Shown: positions 1 to 8,863, counted from the stretch's first letter. The stretch is DNA of 64,000 nucleotides from Mesobacillus jeotgali (GCF_002874535.1 NZ_CP025025.1:3465031-3529030), one strand, 5' to 3'. The notes: generated by a model from the sequence alone, not told the origin. Numbers and translations: made by a program.

Positions 1-17
1 TCTATATGTGACAAATT

Positions 18-33
18 CGTGAATGTTTTCACA
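18..33. promoter_or_regulatory. FNR/CRP-like dyad at left window edge
   Basis: The site reads CGTGAATGTTTTCACA, which is GTGA and TCAC half-sites separated by six bases, close to the FNR/CRP consensus TGTGA-N6-TCACA. No gene lies in bases 1-275, so the target is probably a gene off the left edge. The function is inferred from the dyad alone. Confidence 0.35.
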
Positions 34-145
34 AGACAACTTACATTGAAAATAACAATTTATTTTGGCTAAGGATTTTTTCAAAAATTTCCCCAAGACC
101 CTTTTTGGTCTACCTTATTTAAACCATTTCTAAAAGCTCCCATTC

Positions 146-161
146 TGTGATATAAATCACG
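146..161. promoter_or_regulatory. FNR/CRP-like dyad
   Basis: TGTGATATAAATCACG matches TGTGA-N6-TCACA at nine of ten consensus positions. It is the second such dyad in the first 170 bases. Bases 1-233 otherwise contain AT-rich DNA with no convincing reading frame, so they look like the control region of a gene to the left. Confidence 0.45.
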
Positions 162-233
162 GAATTTTCGTCAGTTTTATCCGATTTGTGAACGGGGGGT
201 ATTATACAAAAGCTGCTTTTCAGCTTTTAACAC

Positions 234-264
234 AAAAAAACCTCACTTCAGTTAAGAAGTGAGG
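234..264 (-). terminator. Rho-independent terminator of the small gene at 276-455
   Basis: The stem CCTCACTT/AAGTGAGG (241-248 with 257-264) has an 8-nt loop. Read on the minus strand it is followed by seven T (complement of 234-240). It lies directly after the stop of the 59-aa gene. Confidence 0.85.
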
Positions 265-275
265 GTGTTACAAAT

Positions 276-455
276 TTATGAAGATTGCCCTGGTTCAGGA
301 TGGAATTTTGATTTTACGGGCTGCCCGCCGCTTTGTTCATATTTTTTCTTCGCTTCTTTTACCGGATCTTGATCCATTCCGAGCTCGAGATCCTGGTTAT
401 TGATGCCGTTCCTTGTTTTTTGTTCAGGATTGTTCTGCTTTGAGCGCTTTTTCAA
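276..455 (-). CDS. Small hydrophilic protein of unknown function
   Basis: This 59-aa protein is very polar, rich in Lys, Gln, Asn and Glu, with no Cys and no membrane segment. I chose the TTG start at 455 because AGGAGGGG lies six bases upstream; the reading frame extends nine codons further but without a ribosome site. It follows ytzC by 16 bases on the same strand and is closed by a terminator, so the two are probably co-transcribed. The composition resembles small Bacillus spore or sporulation proteins, but I do not recognise a family and assign no function. Confidence 0.65.
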   Translation of the reverse strand: MKKRSKQNNPEQKTRNGINNQDLELGMDQDPVKEAKKKYEQSGGQPVKSKFHPEPGQSS

Positions 456-471
456 GTTTTTCCCCTCCTGT

Positions 472-735
472 TTAATGATCAAGCAAAATCATATTGTTTT
501 GCACTTGCTGCAGTTGAAGCCTCATTCTGTGCAGTTGTTCACGCTGCTGGGAGTTTGCACTGAAGGAAAGCTTGGCCAGATCATTATAAGCGTCCTCGAG
601 CGCCTGCAGTGCATTTGTAAAATTGCCGTCATTATAATGCTGCTGAGTAGCGGCATCCTTGTATTGATCCTGGGCCAGATTGATTGCATCCTCACATTGC
701 TGAAGTAACTGTTCAACCGATTGACGTGTAGCCAA
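472..735 (-). CDS. ytzC: YtzC family protein (DUF2524-like)
   Basis: This 87-aa all-helical protein has a C-terminal half rich in Gln and Leu (the segment around QQREQLHRMRLQLQQVQNNM) that could form a coiled coil. It matches the Bacillus YtzC family as I remember it, and ytzC also neighbours ytqA in B. subtilis. The start is TTG at 735, preceded by AAGGAGGGG at six bases; the 35 upstream in-frame codons have no ribosome site and are not family-like. It is divergent from ytqA. The biological role is unknown. Confidence 0.75.
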   Translation of the reverse strand: MATRQSVEQLLQQCEDAINLAQDQYKDAATQQHYNDGNFTNALQALEDAYNDLAKLSFSANSQQREQLHRMRLQLQQVQNNMILLDH

Positions 736-950
736 TTGTAGCCCCTCCTTTACTTGATGCTGAAGCAAAGTCTGCTTCTTCTTTATTTTGTTCACAATAC
801 ATTTTCCTATCACGATTTTGCGAATGTTTAATGATGCCAATTATATTGGGTAAACATTGTAATCTTTTTGCAATTGGATTCACGTTTTCTAAATGGTACA
901 ATTTTTATTATTAATTTTTTTTGACAGACAGGCTTTAGGAGGTTTCTGGC

Positions 951-1925
951 ATGAAACAGACCAACCCTTTTCACTATGCTACTGACGATAAACGGTACCA
1001 TACTTGGAATTACCATTTGCGCAGCCATTTTGGCCATAAGGTTTTCAAGGTGGCACTTGATGGCGGATTCGATTGCCCGAACCGTGATGGTACAGTAGCC
1101 CACGGAGGCTGTACGTTTTGCAGTGCAGCTGGTTCAGGAGATTTCGCCGGTGACAGAGTAGAAGATCTTGGCACACAGTTCGCAAAGATAAAAGAAAAAA
1201 TGCACTCTAAGTGGAAAGACGGCAAATACATGGCCTATTTCCAGGCTTTCACCAATACACACGCTCCGGTCGAGGTGCTGCGTGAGAAGTACGAAACTGT
1301 ATTGAACGAAGAAGGAGTCGTCGGGATTTCGATCGCAACTAGACCGGACTGCCTGCCCGATGATGTCGTGGAATATTTGGCTGAGTTGAACGAGCGAACG
1401 TATTTATGGGTTGAACTAGGACTTCAGACCGTCCATGAAAAAACAGCCAATTTAATCAATCGCGCCCATGATTATGAAACCTACAAAGAAGGCGTGGACA
1501 AGCTACGTAAGCATGGTATCAGGGTTTGTTCGCATATTATCAACGGTCTGCCTCAGGAAACACCCGAAATGATGATGGAGACAGCACGTGAAGTCGCGAA
1601 ACTTGATGTTCAGGGAATCAAAATCCATCTTCTTCATCTGTTGAAGGGCACCCCGATGGTCAAGCAATATGAAAAAGGATTACTTGAATTCCTTAGCTTT
1701 GAGGACTATGTAAAATTGGTCTGTGACCAGCTGGAGATCCTGCCTCCTGACATGATCATTCACCGAATTACAGGGGATGGACCGATCGAGCTGATGGTCG
1801 GGCCGATGTGGAGCGTCAATAAATGGGAAGTATTGAACGCGATTGATAAAGAATTGAAACATCGCGACAGCTGGCAGGGGAAATTTTATGCTGGAAACAA
1901 AGTGGTGATTGAAAATGAAGCTTGA
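951..1925 (+). CDS. ytqA: Radical SAM protein YtqA (TIGR01212 family, tRNA wobble modification)
   Basis: This 324-aa cytosolic radical-SAM enzyme has an Elp3-like cluster motif with Cys42, Cys54 and Cys57 (C-x11-C-x-x-C) that should bind the [4Fe-4S] cluster. The start ATG has AGGAGG upstream. It overlaps ytqB, and the pair is translationally coupled. In B. subtilis YtqB (MnmM) makes the terminal methyl of mnm5s2U at the tRNA wobble base, and YtqA has been linked to the preceding step under the name MnmL. That last assignment is from memory and I hold it with less certainty. Family membership is firm; the substrate is inferred from the partner. Confidence 0.9.
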   Translation: MKQTNPFHYATDDKRYHTWNYHLRSHFGHKVFKVALDGGFDCPNRDGTVAHGGCTFCSAAGSGDFAGDRVEDLGTQFAKIKEKMHSKWKDGKYMAYFQAFTNTHAPVEVLREKYETVLNEEGVVGISIATRPDCLPDDVVEYLAELNERTYLWVELGLQTVHEKTANLINRAHDYETYKEGVDKLRKHGIRVCSHIINGLPQETPEMMMETAREVAKLDVQGIKIHLLHLLKGTPMVKQYEKGLLEFLSFEDYVKLVCDQLEILPPDMIIHRITGDGPIELMVGPMWSVNKWEVLNAIDKELKHRDSWQGKFYAGNKVVIENEA

Positions 1926-2487
1926 ACGGATCCTTCCATTTGCCAGGAACCTTCTTGAATTAGCCGTGAAGCCAGGTGATATCGCTGTAGATGCCACAGT
2001 CGGCAACGGACATGACACATTATTTTTAGCAAACCTGGTCGGCCCTGCCGGCAGGATTTACGGCTTTGATATCCAGGATGAGGCGCTCATGTCCTGCAAA
2101 ACGAAGCTTCGCGAACATGATTTGCAGGATCAGGTCACACTGTTCCATACTGGACATGAAAACATCACAGAATGCATCCCACCTTTGCACTTTGGAAAAA
2201 TTACCGGCGCAGTATTCAATCTAGGATATCTGCCCGGCGGCGATAAAAACATCGTCACCGTCCCTGAGACAACCATCCAGGCCATCGACCAGCTGCTGGA
2301 AATCATGGCACCAGAAGGCATCATTGTGATTGTGATTTACCACGGACATCCCGAAGGCAAGGTAGAACGAGAATATTTATTGCGGTATGTAAAATCATTG
2401 GATCAAAATATCGCACATGTATTGGAATATAAATTTCTTAACCAGAAAAACAATCCGCCATTTATTATTGCGATTGAGAAGAGATAG
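1915..2487 (+). CDS. mnmM: tRNA 5-aminomethyl-2-thiouridine methyltransferase MnmM (YtqB)
   Basis: This 190-aa Rossmann methyltransferase has SAM motif I DATVGNGHDT (about residues 26-35), an acidic motif II ending in GFDIQ, and the family motif NLGYLPGGDK. It methylates nm5s2U to mnm5s2U in tRNA wobble position 34, using SAM. ATG 1915 overlaps the last codons of ytqA and has GGTGAT upstream; a TTG two codons earlier is possible. A strong terminator follows, so ytqA-ytqB form a two-gene operon. Confidence 0.92.
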   Translation: MKLERILPFARNLLELAVKPGDIAVDATVGNGHDTLFLANLVGPAGRIYGFDIQDEALMSCKTKLREHDLQDQVTLFHTGHENITECIPPLHFGKITGAVFNLGYLPGGDKNIVTVPETTIQAIDQLLEIMAPEGIIVIVIYHGHPEGKVEREYLLRYVKSLDQNIAHVLEYKFLNQKNNPPFIIAIEKR

Positions 2488-2490
2488 GAA

Positions 2491-2518
2491 GCCTTCCCTA
2501 AAAGTGAAGGCTTTTTTC
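2491..2518 (+). terminator. Rho-independent terminator after mnmM
   Basis: The stem GCCTTC/GAAGGC (2491-2496 with 2506-2511) is followed by TTTTTT. It begins three bases after the mnmM stop codon. Confidence 0.85.
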
Positions 2519-2560
2519 TTTGGGATAAGAATGTATCCTTGGCCATATATTTCACTCAAT

Positions 2561-3090
2561 GTTCCCCGTTTTTCTCTCTTGGACAGAACGGGGCACTCTT
2601 CCGGGGTTTATGTTCCCCGTTTTTCATCTTGGACAGGAACGGGGCTCTTTTCCGGGGTTTATATTCCCCGTTTTTCATCATGGACAAGAACGGGGCTCTT
2701 TTCCGGGGTTTATGTTCCCCGTTTTCCCTCTTGGACAGGAACGGGGCTCTTTTCCGGGGTTTATGTTCCCCGTTTTTCTCTCTTGGACAGGAACGGGGCT
2801 CTTTTCCGGGGTTTATGTTCCCCGTTTTCCCTCTTGGACAGGAACGGGGCTCTTTTCCGGGGTTTATGTTCCCCGTTTTCCCTCTTGGACAGGAACGGGG
2901 CTCTTTTCCGGGGTTTATGTTCCCCGTTTTCCCTCTTGGACAGGAACGGGGCTCTTTTACGGGGTTTATGTTCCCCGTTTTTCCATCTTGGACAGGAACG
3001 GGGCTCTTTTACGGGGTTTATGTTCCCCGTTTTCCCTCTTGGACAGGAACGGGGCTCTTTTCGGGGTTTATGTTCCCCGTTTTTCCTTTT
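2561..3090. repeat. Tandem array, about 10.5 units of 50-52 bp
   Basis: Unit starts (GTTCCCCG or ATTCCCCG) fall at 2561, 2612, 2663, 2714, 2765, 2817, 2868, 2919, 2970, 3022 and 3072. Each unit carries CCCCGTT and AACGGGG arms about 20 bp apart, followed by CCGGGG (or CGGGG), so each can fold into a hairpin. All three forward frames stay open, which is a consequence of the repetition and not evidence of coding. The array fills the space between convergent mnmM and ytpB and lies outside both terminators. Confidence 0.95.
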
Positions 3091-3121
3091 TTAACTGAGA
3101 CCGGGCAATTTAAATCGTCTA

Positions 3122-3156
3122 AAACAAAAAAAAGCCAGGATTCAATACCTGGCTTT
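3122..3156 (-). terminator. Rho-independent terminator after ytpB
   Basis: The stem AAAGCCAGG/CCTGGCTTT (3131-3139 with 3148-3156) has an 8-nt loop and is followed on the minus strand by a run of eight T. Confidence 0.9.
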
Positions 3157-3171
3157 GTCACAATTTCACTA

Positions 3172-4266
3172 TCATTTAATAAACGCCCTCACCACTCCTG
3201 AGGGAACCCACCTCTGCAATGACCGATAAGCTCGTCCATTAATATAAAAGAAGTAGCTGACGGGGCCGGCTGTCTTGATCATTTCCCTGGCCAGTTTTCT
3301 GATTCTTTCCTGGCGCCTTACTTTATCATCGGACAGGTAAACGCCGAGGAGGCCGCGGTTGATCAGTTTATGGAATCTTTGATGGGGAAGCTTGGCCGTA
3401 TGATGATCGGCATGTTGTACAAAGTGGCGCAAGCGCTCAAACAAAGCTTCTTCATTTTCATAATAAAAACAAAAGTTCAAATCGCCGCCTTCCCTGTCTT
3501 CTTCCTGGTCGATGAAATAATCGAGAAGGATGTGAAGGCCTTGTATGTAGGGGAAATATCCGTTGCGAATGCTGTCGGCGTATTCAGGTTTAAAATCATC
3601 GCGGAGCGCATAGGATACCAGGCAAAAGATTCCTAGCGTCGATCCGGCGCAAGCTGAGAATTCATACCACTCCATGTCTGGAATATTTTCACGATGGCCA
3701 TCAAACCATGTTTGCAGCCTTGGGACACGGTCTTTTACCTCAACATGCTTGTGGATTTGCAAATCGCAATAATAGTCACAAAGCTCGCCAAAATGATGTT
3801 GGATATCATGGTAGTGATCTAGCTCAGACAGGACTTCCCGGCAGACGGTCACCAGTTCAATGAGATATCCCCCGTCATTCTGGTCTTCCCGCTCCCGATA
3901 ATAATTTTTCAATTGACGATCCGTATCCAGGGCATCTGCCATCGATTCATGCAGCGCAGCGAAATCAGCTGGATCCAGTGATGTACTGCGGTCACAAAGA
4001 TTATCAAGGTAATCGCTGATCGTCTGGTAAGCCACTATGAAACGGATCGCTTTTTTATAATTCTTTTTCGCGGTCAGGCTCAAAATCGAGCCTCCTTCGC
4101 AATGGAAGGTTTTATGCTCGATACTGGACAATGCCTGTTTCCTTAATTCCGGGTTCGGGATTTCCTCTGCCCTGCTCTTCCAATACGCCAGCTCCCTGTG
4201 TACTTGGGGCAGAACTTGTTTGTATACACGGTACATTAAACTGATTGGCATAGATGGTATCAACAT
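3172..4266 (-). CDS. ytpB: Tetraprenyl-beta-curcumene synthase YtpB (DUF2600)
   Basis: This 364-aa protein belongs to the large-terpene (sesquarterpene) synthase family founded by B. subtilis YtpB, which cyclises C35 tetraprenyl diphosphate to tetraprenyl-beta-curcumene. The Asp-rich segment DYLDNLCD (residues 85-92) fits the metal-binding motif, and the length matches the family. It follows ytpA on the same strand with a 36-base gap, as in B. subtilis. The C35 product feeds membrane terpenoids in spore formers. Assignment rests on family resemblance plus synteny. Confidence 0.9.
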   Translation of the reverse strand: MLIPSMPISLMYRVYKQVLPQVHRELAYWKSRAEEIPNPELRKQALSSIEHKTFHCEGGSILSLTAKKNYKKAIRFIVAYQTISDYLDNLCDRSTSLDPADFAALHESMADALDTDRQLKNYYREREDQNDGGYLIELVTVCREVLSELDHYHDIQHHFGELCDYYCDLQIHKHVEVKDRVPRLQTWFDGHRENIPDMEWYEFSACAGSTLGIFCLVSYALRDDFKPEYADSIRNGYFPYIQGLHILLDYFIDQEEDREGGDLNFCFYYENEEALFERLRHFVQHADHHTAKLPHQRFHKLINRGLLGVYLSDDKVRRQERIRKLAREMIKTAGPVSYFFYINGRAYRSLQRWVPSGVVRAFIK

Positions 4267-4302
4267 GTATACACCTTCATCCTTTCCATGTAAAACAAAT
4301 AT

Positions 4303-5106
4303 CTAATAAACATACCCGATTGCCTTCAGCTGGCTGATGACAAAATCATGTGCGTAATCAAAAACCTCTTCGCGTTCAGGTTCGTTGAACACTTCATGAT
4401 AGCAATTAGGCCATTCTTTATATCTTTTTTCAGAGAGCGGAGCATTGTTGAACCATTCTTTCACAGAACGTTTATCCACAATCCGATCATCACCGCCCTG
4501 CACCAGTAGTGTTGGAACGTCCTGGACTTTACTCATGTTATCAAAGGCTTGATCCATTGCCGCAATGAGTTCACGGTACCAGCGGATTGATACCTTGGTA
4601 AGATAGAGTGAGTCATTTGCATCCACAGCTCTCACATCTTCATTTCTTGTGGCCATTTCAACCGTCAGGCCTGGCGACATCCGCATGGCGGGAACTAGGA
4701 CATTCAAGCCGTGCGAAAGCATATCCAGCATTTTCGAAGGATAATTGACCAAACCAAGACATGGCGATGACAAAATGAGTCCGGCAATTTCAACACGTTC
4801 CTCCTGCAGCATGCGGATCGCTACAAGCCCTCCCATGCTATGGCCGAGCAAAAATACTGGCAGGTCAAATTCATAAGCTGCCTCAACCCATTCTTTTACT
4901 TCCAAAATGTACTCATCAAATGAATCAATATGGCCACGGTTTGCTCTTGTTGTTAATCCCTGTCCAGGCAAATCACCCATTATGACATGAAATCCCGATG
5001 AGCGCCAAGCTTCAATCAGCCATCCGTAACGCCTGTGATGCTCGAGGGCACCATGAATCATAACGATTACAGCCTTAGCATCCCCGTCAGCTTCCCATTT
5101 CCACAT
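4303..5106 (-). CDS. ytpA: Alpha/beta-hydrolase lysophospholipase YtpA
   Basis: This 267-aa hydrolase has the oxyanion segment HGALEHH and nucleophile elbow GHSMGG (Ser90); Asp and His of the triad are likely in QGGDDRIVD and CYHEVF. B. subtilis YtpA is a phospholipase proposed to make the lysophospholipid antibiotic bacilysocin. I start at ATG 5106 (MWKWEAD), which agrees with the B. subtilis N-terminus and has GGGGGA six bases upstream; the reading frame extends to a TTG at 5124 without a better ribosome site. It is first gene of the ytpA-ytpB operon and divergent from ytoA. Confidence 0.88.
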   Translation of the reverse strand: MWKWEADGDAKAVIVMIHGALEHHRRYGWLIEAWRSSGFHVIMGDLPGQGLTTRANRGHIDSFDEYILEVKEWVEAAYEFDLPVFLLGHSMGGLVAIRMLQEERVEIAGLILSSPCLGLVNYPSKMLDMLSHGLNVLVPAMRMSPGLTVEMATRNEDVRAVDANDSLYLTKVSIRWYRELIAAMDQAFDNMSKVQDVPTLLVQGGDDRIVDKRSVKEWFNNAPLSEKRYKEWPNCYHEVFNEPEREEVFDYAHDFVISQLKAIGYVY

Positions 5107-5220
5107 GACCATTCCCCCACTCAAATACTTTTTCTTTCTTTAAAAGAACTATAATATATAATTAGTGAAAAATAAAAATGAAAGCACTGATAAAATCTAT
5201 TTTATTTAGGAGTGTATTTT

Positions 5221-5745
5221 ATGATTTATTCTTACAAAGGCAAGACACCTAAAATAGCGGATTCCGCTTTTATTGCAGATTATGTAACGATTAGCGGGGA
5301 TGTTGAAATCGGCGAGGAATCGAGCGTCTGGTTTAACACCTCGATCCGTGGCGACGTCGCTCCCACGATTATCGGTAATAAAGTGAATATACAGGATAAC
5401 TCTGTCCTCCACCAAAGCCCCAATAACCCTTTGATTCTTGAGGATGAAGTGACTGTTGGCCACCAGGTCGTCCTCCACAGCTGCGTCATTCGAAAAAAAG
5501 CATTGATTGGGATGGGCTCAATCATCCTCGACCAAGCTGATATCGGAGAAGGTGCTTTCATTGGTGCCGGCAGCCTTGTACCTCAAGGCAAAAAAATTCC
5601 GCCGAACACGCTTGCATTCGGACGCCCAGCCAAAGTCATCCGCGAGCTGAATGAAGAAGACATTCGAGACATGGAACGAATCTCAAGAGAGTATGCCGAG
5701 AAAGGACAATACTATAAAAACCTACAAAACAAAGAAAATGATTAA
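5221..5745 (+). CDS. ytoA: Gamma-carbonic-anhydrase-like left-handed beta-helix protein YtoA
   Basis: This 174-aa protein is built of hexapeptide repeats (left-handed beta-helix) typical of gamma-class carbonic anhydrase homologues. The His-containing turn GHQVVLHSC resembles the zinc-binding strand, but the acidic catalytic loop of archaeal Cam is not evident, so carbonic anhydrase activity is uncertain. The start is ATG 5221 with AGGAGTG upstream; an in-frame GTG nine bases earlier is less suitable because it overlaps that site. It is monocistronic and divergent from ytpA. Confidence 0.85.
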   Translation: MIYSYKGKTPKIADSAFIADYVTISGDVEIGEESSVWFNTSIRGDVAPTIIGNKVNIQDNSVLHQSPNNPLILEDEVTVGHQVVLHSCVIRKKALIGMGSIILDQADIGEGAFIGAGSLVPQGKKIPPNTLAFGRPAKVIRELNEEDIRDMERISREYAEKGQYYKNLQNKEND

Positions 5746-5831
5746 TTAAACAAATCCCGCATCAGTCCGATATTAATTTATATATTATACCCTGCAATTA
5801 TAAAAATATGCGGACGGGCCAGGTGATCGAA

Positions 5832-6710
5832 GTGGATATGTTATATATATCAATTGCGGCTGTTGTACCTCTGCTAGTCTTGTTTTTTCTGTTAATCCGA
5901 AATCAAAATAGCATGATAAAATCCATCTTGATGTTCTTGTTTGTTTTTACATCAGTAGCCGGAGCCTTCCTGCTCGAGAACCTGCAGGCTTCACATGTCG
6001 CCAAGGCTGTAGAGTCTGTCAAACAATGGCTTGATGAGCCCGAACAAAGTGCACTACGAGAGGCAGCTATGATAGAAGAATACAAACCTGAAATCATCCC
6101 AATAAAAAAACAGATTCTCCTGGATGCTCCGGCCATCTGGCAGATGCCTGAGCTCCCAAGAGGATGTGAAGTCACAAGTCTCGCCATGCTCCTGCAGTTC
6201 AAGGATATTCAAGTGGACAAGCTGACACTGGCCAGGGAAGTAAAGAAAAACCCGGCTGAATACCGGCTCCAAAATGGCAAAATCTATTTTGGCGATCCTA
6301 ATGAAGGATTTGTCGGCAATATGTACACCTATACCCAACCAGGACTAGGTGTCTATCACAAACCGATTGCTGAACTGGCAGAACAATATCTTCCTGGGAA
6401 AATACAGGACCTTACAGGCGCAGATTTCCAGGAACTTAAAATCCACCTATCAGATAACCGGCCAGTATGGATCATCACGAATACTGAATATAAAAGATTG
6501 AACGATAGCTTTTTCCAAACATGGTATACACCTAATGGAGAAGTCAAAGTTACAACAAAAGAGCATTCTGTATTGGTTACCGGTTATGATGAAAGTTCGG
6601 TTTATTTCAACGACCCGTTAACAGGTGAGAAAAATAAAAAAGCACCCATGAAAGACTTCGTGGAAGCCTGGGTGCAGATGGGAAGGCAAGCAGTTACCTA
6701 CCTTCCCTGA
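5832..6710 (+). CDS. Membrane-anchored C39-like peptidase family protein
   Basis: This roughly 292-aa protein has two N-terminal membrane segments followed by an extracellular papain-like domain of the Peptidase_C39_2 type. The Cys motif is LPRGCEVTS (Cys112 from GTG 5832), the His motif is KEHSVLVTGYD, and VYFNDPLTG follows, as in YvpB-like proteins. I chose GTG 5832 because AGGTG lies six bases upstream; ATG 5838 and ATG 5808 are alternatives. The substrate is unknown. Its stop codon lies only three bases from the convergent asnB stop, and its terminator is inside asnB. Confidence 0.75.
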   Translation: MDMLYISIAAVVPLLVLFFLLIRNQNSMIKSILMFLFVFTSVAGAFLLENLQASHVAKAVESVKQWLDEPEQSALREAAMIEEYKPEIIPIKKQILLDAPAIWQMPELPRGCEVTSLAMLLQFKDIQVDKLTLAREVKKNPAEYRLQNGKIYFGDPNEGFVGNMYTYTQPGLGVYHKPIAELAEQYLPGKIQDLTGADFQELKIHLSDNRPVWIITNTEYKRLNDSFFQTWYTPNGEVKVTTKEHSVLVTGYDESSVYFNDPLTGEKNKKAPMKDFVEAWVQMGRQAVTYLP

Positions 6711-6713
6711 TTT

Positions 6714-8609
6714 TTAAGATTGTAATACTTTCTGAGCCTCATACTCCTTCTGGAAGGAGTATTTTTTTTCGACATAAACATCATGCCACATCATGAACAT
6801 CAGCACTGTCCAGATTTTGCGACTATTGTCAGCCTTGTTCTGGCAGTGGTCATCCAATAGCTTCAATAAGTAAGACTTATTGATTAGATGCTCTGTGTTG
6901 CTTTCCTTGATGATGTTCTTTGCCCACTCGTTCATTTCATTCTTCAGCCAGTGGCGAATCGGCACCGGGAAGCCAAGCTTTTTGCGTGTAAGAACGTGAT
7001 CAGGTACAACGCCTTCAGCCGCTTTACGCAAAATGTACTTGGTTGTGTTGTTAGCTGTTTTCAAGCTCGTTGGAATCTTAGAAGCTGTCTCGAAAACAAT
7101 CTTATCAAGGAATGGTACGCGAAGCTCCAAAGAATGAGCCATCGTCATTTTATCCGCCTTCAATAAAATGTCTCCGCGCATCCAGGTGTGGATATCGATA
7201 TATTGCATTGTATCAACCGGATCGTAGCCTCTGCTCTCGCGATAAAGAGGCTTTGTGATATCTCTGTAATCGTACTGTCCATTATAAACGTGGAGCAGCT
7301 CGCTCTTCTCTTTTTCAGTGAACATCTTCGCATTTCCAATGTAACGCTCTTCCATAGGCGTCACACCGCGTTCGATGAAGCTCTTGCCCTTCATGCCCTC
7401 TGGCATCATTTTAGAAATGCCCTTCAGCATCGACTTCCCTACCTGGGGAATCTTGTTGAACATTTCTAGATCCTGCGGCTCACGGTAAATGTTATAGCCA
7501 CCGAACAGTTCATCGGCACCTTCTCCGGAAAGGACAACTGTTACATGTTTCCTTGCTTCACGGGCAACGAAGTACAAAGGTATAGCAGCCGGGTCTGCGA
7601 GCGGGTCATCCATATGCCACATGATTTTCGGAAGTTCATCCATATATTCCTGAGGACTGATCACATAGCTGATGTTTTCAACACCGAGCCGATCAGCCGT
7701 TTCCTTCGCGACATCAATCTCGCTGAAACCATTTTGTTGAAATCCAACAGAGAAAGTCTTGATTGAAGGATGGTATTGCTTTGCAATTGACGCGATGATC
7801 GAGGAATCAATCCCGCCAGAAAGGAAAGAACCAACTGGCACATCACTGCGCATGTGGATTTTCACGGATTCGAACAGGACATCCCTGATCTCCTTCGTGA
7901 ACTCATCCTCGGATTTGTGGATTGGCGAGAAGCTCGCTTTCCAGTAACGCTTGATTTCCATCGGCGAACCAATTTTCTTTGTAAAATAATGCCCTGGCTC
8001 AAGCTTGTAGATGCCTTCAGACATTGTATTTGGTTCTGGAACGAATTGATAAGTCAGGTAGTGCTGTAATGCCTTGTAATCGAGGACATCATTCTCAAGC
8101 GCAAGCAAAATGCTCTTCTTTTCAGACCCGAAGAATGTACGATTCTCATCTTCAAAGTAGAAAAATGGCTTGATGCCGAAATGGTCACGCGCACCGTAAA
8201 GGATCTGCTCCTGTTTATCCCAGATGACAAACGCGAACATCCCGCGAAGCTTGTCAACAGCCTGCTCTTTATAATGGCTGTATAGGGCGATGATCACTTC
8301 TGTGTCCGAATGAGTTTCGAAGGTAAGTCCTTCTTCAATCAACTCTTCACGAAGCTCAAGATAGTTGTAGATTTCCCCGTTGAAAATGATCCAGTAGCGC
8401 TCATTTTCATAGGTCAATGGCTGATGGCCAGCCTCAAGGTCAATGATGCTCAGACGACGGAAGCCGAACTGGATATGCTCATCATAGAAATATCCATCAT
8501 CATCAGGACCACGGTGGGTGATGATGTCATTCATATTTTTAAACAGCTGCTTGTCATCGCTGCTGAATTCCTGTGCATTTTCATGTACACAACCGATAAA
8601 GCCACACAT
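6714..8609 (-). CDS. asnB: Asparagine synthase (glutamine-hydrolysing) AsnB
   Basis: This 631-aa class II glutamine amidotransferase converts aspartate, glutamine and ATP to asparagine. Translation must begin at ATG 8609, because the next residue is the Cys nucleophile (MCGFIGC); the 33 upstream in-frame codons are not part of the protein. The N-terminal glutaminase domain (about 1-210) is followed by the synthetase domain with the PP-loop SGGIDSS and the SGEGADELFGGY segment. AAGGTGA precedes the start. It is monocistronic in its own direction, between convergent C39-like gene and metK. Confidence 0.96.
   Translation of the reverse strand: MCGFIGCVHENAQEFSSDDKQLFKNMNDIITHRGPDDDGYFYDEHIQFGFRRLSIIDLEAGHQPLTYENERYWIIFNGEIYNYLELREELIEEGLTFETHSDTEVIIALYSHYKEQAVDKLRGMFAFVIWDKQEQILYGARDHFGIKPFFYFEDENRTFFGSEKKSILLALENDVLDYKALQHYLTYQFVPEPNTMSEGIYKLEPGHYFTKKIGSPMEIKRYWKASFSPIHKSEDEFTKEIRDVLFESVKIHMRSDVPVGSFLSGGIDSSIIASIAKQYHPSIKTFSVGFQQNGFSEIDVAKETADRLGVENISYVISPQEYMDELPKIMWHMDDPLADPAAIPLYFVAREARKHVTVVLSGEGADELFGGYNIYREPQDLEMFNKIPQVGKSMLKGISKMMPEGMKGKSFIERGVTPMEERYIGNAKMFTEKEKSELLHVYNGQYDYRDITKPLYRESRGYDPVDTMQYIDIHTWMRGDILLKADKMTMAHSLELRVPFLDKIVFETASKIPTSLKTANNTTKYILRKAAEGVVPDHVLTRKKLGFPVPIRHWLKNEMNEWAKNIIKESNTEHLINKSYLLKLLDDHCQNKADNSRKIWTVLMFMMWHDVYVEKKYSFQKEYEAQKVLQS
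6741..6769 (+). terminator. Plus-strand terminator embedded in the asnB coding region
   Basis: ATACTCCTT/AAGGAGTAT (6741-6749 with 6754-6762) is a perfect 9-bp stem with a 4-nt loop followed by a run of eight T. It ends transcription of the C39-like gene while encoding, on the other strand, the KKYSFQKEYE segment of AsnB. Confidence 0.8.
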
Positions 8610-8821
8610 TATGTACTTCACCTTCTCCATTTCAGATAAAAATTTATTGTTATTTTCCAATGATTTTACTACCCTAAAAACATACCATCTAATACTATCA
8701 TTAAACACAAAGTTTTTGCAGTAAAATCTGTGGGAAATTTAAGGTAATACTCTATTTTACACCTTTTGGACCATTCGCAAACCCAAGGGCTTTTCGCGTC
8801 TTCCTTGATTAGACGGCAAAT

Positions 8822-8858
8822 AATAAAGGGAGTTACATATTTCTATGCAACTCCCTTG
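8822..8858 (-). terminator. Probable terminator after metK
   Basis: The stem AAGGGAGTT/AACTCCCTT (8827-8835 with 8850-8858) is followed on the minus strand by the weak T-rich tract TATTATTT. It lies five bases past the metK stop. Confidence 0.65.
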
Positions 8859-8863
8859 TGATT

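Noticed and set aside
2417..3201. Three long overlapping plus-strand frames of 179-225 codons
   Set aside because: They are translations of the 51-bp tandem array in all three frames; no ribosome site, and unit indels shift the frame.
8610..8708. 33-codon N-terminal extension of asnB
   Set aside because: The mature enzyme needs Cys as residue 2, which fixes the start at 8609.
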